Assembly (NCBI GenBank): GCA_964386925.1 | Contig: CAYLUU010000095.1 | Span: forward strand, 1 to 9,001 | Origin: CAG-791 sp964386925 | GTDB taxonomy: Bacteria; Bacillota; Clostridia; Lachnospirales; Lachnospiraceae | Length of the DNA: 9,001 bases | Reading direction: 5' to 3' | Part shown: positions 5,763 to 9,001 of the stretch, one piece after another | Numbering within the stretch: the stretch's first letter is position 1 | Layout of the letters: every line of letters begins with the position of its first letter | Notes under the pieces: generated by a model | Told to the model about the DNA's origin: nothing | The model's input: only the letters and a program-made list of their open reading frames with translations | Databases searched by the model: none | Position numbers and translations under genes: made by a program

Positions 5763-7573
5763 TTTCCAACCGGTATATTACAAAGGTAATCGCAGCGATC
5801 ATGGCGTTTGCGGTCTGCCTGTGTATGGCCGCGGTGTACTACAGCAGTGCGATTGCGGAGGCAGCCGGCGGAACCGGAGTCACCATGGAATATGAGTCCG
5901 AATTGTTCGATACCAGCCAGATTCTGGACATCAACATCGTGATGGACGAGGATGACTGGAACACTATGCTGGAGAATGCGCTCTCAGAGGAATATTACGA
6001 GTGCAGCATTGAGATCAACGGCGAGACCTTCAATAATGTTGGAATTCGTCCGAAGGGGAATACGAGCCTGTCCTCCATTGCAAACGACGATACAACGGAT
6101 CGCTACAGCTTCAAGTTGGAGTTCGATCACTACGTGGAGGGACAGACCTGTTACGGACTGGACAAGCTGATCCTGAACAACAACTATGCCGATGCCACGA
6201 ACATGAAGGAAGCTCTGATCTACGATATGTTCCAGTACATGGGGGCGGATGCTTCGCTCTACAATTACGCGAAGATTTCGGTGAACGGAGAGTATTGGGG
6301 CGTATATCTGGCACTGGAGGGTGTCGAGGACAGCTTCCTGACACGCAACTACGGCGTGGAGGACGGCAATCTGTACAAGCCGGAAGGCATGAACATGGGC
6401 GGTGGCCAGGGGGATCATGACGGCGACCAGGGTGATCATGACGACGGTCAAGACGATCATGGCGGCGGCCCTGGCGGTGACGGCGATTTCGAGCCGCCGG
6501 AAGATGGTGACTTCGAAATGCCCGGAGGCGGATTCTCAGGAGGAGACGATAACTTCCAGAAACCGGGAGAAGTGTCTGACAGCAGTGATTCGGAGGAAGA
6601 ATCATCGGATGAGAGTTCAGGGGATCTTCCGGAGCCTGACGGCGACTTCGAAATGCCGGAAGGCGGATTCCCGGAAACGGACGGCGATTTCGGGGACAAG
6701 GACTTCGGCTTCGGCTCCGGCGGCGCAAACCTGAACTATTCGGACGATGATCTGGACAGCTACGACACCATCTGGGATGGTGAAGTGACGAAGACGACGA
6801 AGAAGGATCACAAGCGCGTCGTCGCGGCGCTGAAGAACATTTCCGAGGGGACGGACCTGGAAGACTCGATGGACATCGATAATCTGCTGCGCTACATGGC
6901 GGTTCATATTTTCTCTGTGAATGAGGACAGTCTGTCGGGCTCGATGGCGCACAACTATTACCTGTATGAATATGAAGGCAAGCTGAACATTATCCCGTGG
7001 GATTACAATCTGGCTCTGGGCGGAATGAACGGCGGTGATGCCGACAGTGTGGTGAACAGTCCGATTGATGATGCCTTCTCGTCCACGAATTTCTTCGATA
7101 CACTGATGGAGAATGAGACGTACAAGGCGCAGTATCACAGCTATCTGCAGCAGCTGGTGGATGAGTACATTGACGGAGGCGGCTTTGACGCCTTCTATGA
7201 GAGAGTGCGCAGCCAGATTGATGAGCTGGTGGAGACGGATCCGACAGCATTCTATAGCTATGATGAGTATGTGACGGCAGCCGAGACACTGTATCAGACA
7301 GTGAAGCTGCGCGGCGAGTCCATCAGCGGGCAGCTGGACGGAACGATTTCTTCGACGGAGGACGGACAGCGCAGTGCGCAGGATTCGTTGATTGATGCTT
7401 CGTCCATCAACCTGAGTGACATGGGTACCATGAATCACGGCGAGGACCAGGGACACGGCGGTCCTGGCAGCGATGAACAAGGCCATGGCGGCCCCGGAGG
7501 AGGACACCACGGCGGCCCTGAAGACCGAACGGAAGATTCGGCTGCAGATAGTGAAGGAAGTCCATCGGAATAG
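5759..7573 (+). CDS. cotH: Exported CotH-family protein kinase with His/Asp/Gly-rich inserts
   Basis: CotH proteins are atypical kinases first known from phosphorylation of Bacillus spore coat proteins; many relatives are secreted proteins unrelated to spores. Residues 9-33 form a signal peptide or N-terminal anchor (charged start, hydrophobic stretch, then AIAEA). The kinase core begins near residue 50, with RPKGNTSLS (98-106), SFKLEFD (117-123) and LILNNNYADATNMKE (137-151). After an insert it resumes with VNEDSLSGSMAHNYYLYEYE (387-406) and IIPWDYNLALGG (411-422). D390 and D415 are the likely metal-binding acids. The insert (about 211-325) contains three heptads (GDHDGDQ, GDHDDGQ, DDHGGGP; 218-238) and two copies of GDFEMP.GGF (250-259, 295-304). 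The C-terminal tail (560-587) repeats QGHGGPG. There is no LPXTG motif. GGAGAG lies 8 bases before the ATG, and the gene overlaps DUF4956 by 4 bases. It ends in TAG, so TAG works as a stop in this genome. The substrate is unknown. Confidence 0.9.
   Translation: MISNRYITKVIAAIMAFAVCLCMAAVYYSSAIAEAAGGTGVTMEYESELFDTSQILDINIVMDEDDWNTMLENALSEEYYECSIEINGETFNNVGIRPKGNTSLSSIANDDTTDRYSFKLEFDHYVEGQTCYGLDKLILNNNYADATNMKEALIYDMFQYMGADASLYNYAKISVNGEYWGVYLALEGVEDSFLTRNYGVEDGNLYKPEGMNMGGGQGDHDGDQGDHDDGQDDHGGGPGGDGDFEPPEDGDFEMPGGGFSGGDDNFQKPGEVSDSSDSEEESSDESSGDLPEPDGDFEMPEGGFPETDGDFGDKDFGFGSGGANLNYSDDDLDSYDTIWDGEVTKTTKKDHKRVVAALKNISEGTDLEDSMDIDNLLRYMAVHIFSVNEDSLSGSMAHNYYLYEYEGKLNIIPWDYNLALGGMNGGDADSVVNSPIDDAFSSTNFFDTLMENETYKAQYHSYLQQLVDEYIDGGGFDAFYERVRSQIDELVETDPTAFYSYDEYVTAAETLYQTVKLRGESISGQLDGTISSTEDGQRSAQDSLIDASSINLSDMGTMNHGEDQGHGGPGSDEQGHGGPGGGHHGGPEDRTEDSAADSEGSPSE
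6389..6733 (+). repeat. In-frame repetitive insert coding for His/Asp/Gly- and Asp/Phe/Pro-rich sequence in cotH
   Basis: This section splits the CotH kinase core between LYKPEG and LNYSDDDLDSY. It encodes three 7-residue units built on DH (20-21-base near repeats with the core GATCATG) and two 10-residue units GDFEMP.GGF 45 residues apart, plus a serine/acid-rich spacer (about 273-288). Related CotH proteins often have a glycine-rich insertion at this point; the strong His/Asp bias here is distinctive. Confidence 0.75.
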
Positions 7574-7594
7574 GCTTTTACGACGCAATGAAAT

Positions 7595-7626
7595 CAAGGC
7601 GCACCTTCTTGTGAAGGTGCGCCTTG
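7595..7626 (+). terminator. Terminator of the VTC-DUF4956-cotH operon
   Basis: CAAGGCGCACCTTC (7595-7608) and GAAGGTGCGCCTTG (7613-7626) form a perfect 14-bp stem with loop TTGT, 21 bases after the cotH stop. The T-run after it is broken (TATCGTTTATTT), so it is a strong hairpin with a modest tail. Because the stem is symmetrical it may also act on transcripts from the minus strand. Confidence 0.75.
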
Positions 7627-7643
7627 TATCGTTTATTTGATAG

Positions 7644-7732
7644 AAATGTTGATGCCAACAACATTTTGGACAGCATAAATGTTGACGTATCAACATTTTA
7701 GAAAGTAAAAATGTCATTGTCATCAACATTTT
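7644..7732. repeat. Three tandem AT-rich dyads with core AAATGTTG...CAACATTT
   Basis: Dyad 1 spans 7644-7666 (8-base arms, 7-base centre). Dyad 2 spans 7677-7698 (AAATGTTGA / TCAACATTT, perfect 9-base arms, centre CGTA). Dyad 3 spans 7708-7732 (AAAATGT / ACATTTT, degenerate inside). Corresponding half-sites are 32-33 bases apart, and CAACATTTTGGA is repeated exactly at 7659-7670 and 7724-7735. The block lies between two convergent genes, so it is not a normal promoter operator. On the minus strand, dyad 3 ends in TTTTT and could help terminate the methyltransferase transcript. Confidence 0.75.
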
Positions 7733-7747
7733 GGAATTTTTCTGCAA

Positions 7748-9001
7748 TTATTTCTCGTCTACCACCTGGAAGATAATGAACTTCAGATAGTACGATGCAT
7801 CATTGGCCCACAGGATCGGGTGATCCGGTGCCTGCTGGCGGAATTCCACCTGGCGGAGGCGCTTGTGAGCATCGCGGGCGGCTTGGGCGATGGCCTGCTG
7901 GAAAAGCTCTGCGGTCATGAAATGAGAGCAGGAGCAGGTGGCGAGATATCCGCCGTCCTTGACGAGCAGCATACCCTGTCGGTTGATCTCGCGGTAGCCG
8001 GAGGCAGCGGCCTTCACGGAATTGCGGGACTTGGTAAAGGCGGGAGGATCCAGAATGACGACATCATAAAGATTCCCTGCCTCGCGCTGCGCAGGAAGAT
8101 AATCGAACACGTCGCCGACCACGTAATCAATGCGGTCCTCGAAGCCGTTCAGCCGGGCATTCTCTTTAGCCTGATCGATGGCGAGCGCGGAGGCGTCGAT
8201 GGAGGTGACGTGGGCGGCACCGGCAGCTGCAGCATTGAGACCAAAGGAACCGGTGTGGGTGAAGCAGTCCAGAACCTTAGCACCGCGGCAAATCGGCCAG
8301 ATGGATTTGCGGTTCAGCTTCTGATCGAGGAAAAAGCCGGTCTTCTGACCATCCTTCACATCGACAATGTACTTCACGCCATTCTCGACAATGGCAACAT
8401 TGGTGTCAAACTCCTCTGAGAGGAACCCGCTGGTGCGGGCAAGCCCTTCTTTTTCGCGGACCTTGGCGTCGCTCCGCTCATAGATGCCGCGGATGGTAAT
8501 GCCATCTTCCTGCAGAACCTGAACAAGAGAAGCTAGGAGCAGCGTTTTCAGGCGCTCCGTGCCAAGAGCCAGAGATTCCACGACGAGGACGTCCTCGTAT
8601 TTGTCCACCGTAAGACCCGGGAGAAAATCTGCCTCGCCGAAGATCACGCGGCAGGACGAGGTATCGATCACGGACTTCCGGTAATTCCACGCACTGCGGA
8701 CGCGGCCCCGAAGGAAAGCGGGCGTGATGACATCGGCTTCCTTGCGGGAGAGCATGCGCACACGGATGGTGGAATGGGAATTGATGAATCCATATCCGAG
8801 AAAATATCCGTCGAAATCCTCCACGCGCAGGATGTCGCCATCCTCGTAGTCGCCCGATACGGAGGCAATTTCGTTGTCGTAGATCCAGGCACCGCCGGCC
8901 TTGAACTCGCGCGCCTCGCGTTTACGTATGGTGACCGTGGCATTCCGGACGAGGCTGTCCTCGGAATCGGTGTTGTATGTGAGGTAATCCTGGATGGTCA
9001 T
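7748..9001 (-). CDS. rlmI: SAM-dependent 23S rRNA (cytosine-5) methyltransferase, RlmI-like
   Basis: RlmI-family enzymes transfer a methyl group from S-adenosylmethionine to carbon 5 of a cytosine in 23S rRNA (C1962 in E. coli). The 417-residue protein has an N-terminal PUA RNA-binding domain (about 20-95, with GGAWIYDNEI and LGYGFINSHSTIRVRML). A linker domain (about 100-225) contains FGEADFLPGLTVDKY, then RSDAKVREKEGL and QKTGFFLDQ. The Rossmann domain has KVLDCFTHTGSFG (242-254, SAM loop), the acidic VTSIDAS (265-271), LDPPAFTKSR (317-326) and the cysteine motif ATCSCSH (354-360). FRQQAPDHPI (387-396) is typical of the family ending. It is about 20 residues longer at the N-terminus than E. 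coli RlmI. No alternative start codon is evident between 9001 and the PUA domain, so the ATG at 9001 is plausible, although its ribosome binding site lies outside the window. The target base in this organism is inferred. It converges on cotH. Confidence 0.9.
   Translation of the reverse strand: MTIQDYLTYNTDSEDSLVRNATVTIRKREAREFKAGGAWIYDNEIASVSGDYEDGDILRVEDFDGYFLGYGFINSHSTIRVRMLSRKEADVITPAFLRGRVRSAWNYRKSVIDTSSCRVIFGEADFLPGLTVDKYEDVLVVESLALGTERLKTLLLASLVQVLQEDGITIRGIYERSDAKVREKEGLARTSGFLSEEFDTNVAIVENGVKYIVDVKDGQKTGFFLDQKLNRKSIWPICRGAKVLDCFTHTGSFGLNAAAAGAAHVTSIDASALAIDQAKENARLNGFEDRIDYVVGDVFDYLPAQREAGNLYDVVILDPPAFTKSRNSVKAAASGYREINRQGMLLVKDGGYLATCSCSHFMTAELFQQAIAQAARDAHKRLRQVEFRQQAPDHPILWANDASYYLKFIIFQVVDEK

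Noticed and set aside
7644..7732. Possible small CRISPR array
   Set aside because: The repeated units are themselves dyads of about 22-25 bases separated by only about 10 bases, so there are no unique spacers of normal length and no cas genes.
6617..7747. Minus-strand open frame covering the dyad array and the end of cotH
   Set aside because: It crosses a perfect terminator hairpin and the repeats, is antisense to conserved CotH motifs and has no recognisable domain.
7820..8419. Plus-strand open frame of 199 codons inside the methyltransferase
   Set aside because: It is antisense to the conserved SAM-binding and DPPAF motifs, with no ribosome binding site.

Overview
The window looks like the chromosome of a Bacillota (Firmicutes) gut anaerobe of moderate GC content. 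The signs are strong AGGAGG-type ribosome binding sites, intrinsic terminators with T-tracts, plant/host-glycan galactosidases, and a VTC / DUF4956 / CotH gene set. I cannot name the genus. I see no tRNA, rRNA, CRISPR array, transposase or phage gene.

Layout. (1) Positions 2-1393 hold the 3' two thirds of a GH36 alpha-galactosidase gene, interrupted by an in-frame TAG at 71-73, three bases before an ATG. (2) A strong terminator-like hairpin (1471-1508) separates it from a complete cytoplasmic GH42 beta-galactosidase (1552-3594). A second terminator (3758-3796) closes this galactoside-use block. (3) A 530-base non-coding stretch carries that terminator, a compact palindrome cluster, and a promoter whose -10 box (TATAAT) is preceded by three perfect TTCACAG repeats with an 11-base period. 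This matches the known Gram-positive PhoP box, TT(A/C/T)ACA with about 5-base spacers. (4) The promoter drives a probable three-gene operon: a VTC-type polyphosphate polymerase (TTG start), a DUF4956 membrane protein, and an exported CotH-family kinase with His/Asp/Gly-rich inserts. The last two genes overlap by 4 bases, and a perfect 14-bp hairpin ends the operon. (5) Between the convergent ends of cotH and the last gene lie three AT-rich dyads with the core AAATGTTG...CAACATTT, spaced 32-33 bases apart. (6) The minus strand ends the window with a complete RlmI-type rRNA methyltransferase.

How the genes may work together. The galactosidases would hydrolyse alpha- and beta-galactosides in the cytoplasm, although the GH36 gene is probably broken or translated in two pieces. 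The VTC-DUF4956-CotH operon is the most interesting part. It joins a cytosolic polymer-synthesising domain, a multi-pass membrane protein and an extracytoplasmic protein kinase-like enzyme behind an apparent phosphate-starvation promoter. The gene grouping and motifs are read from the sequence. The idea that they form one polyphosphate synthesis, export or surface-modification machine is inference.
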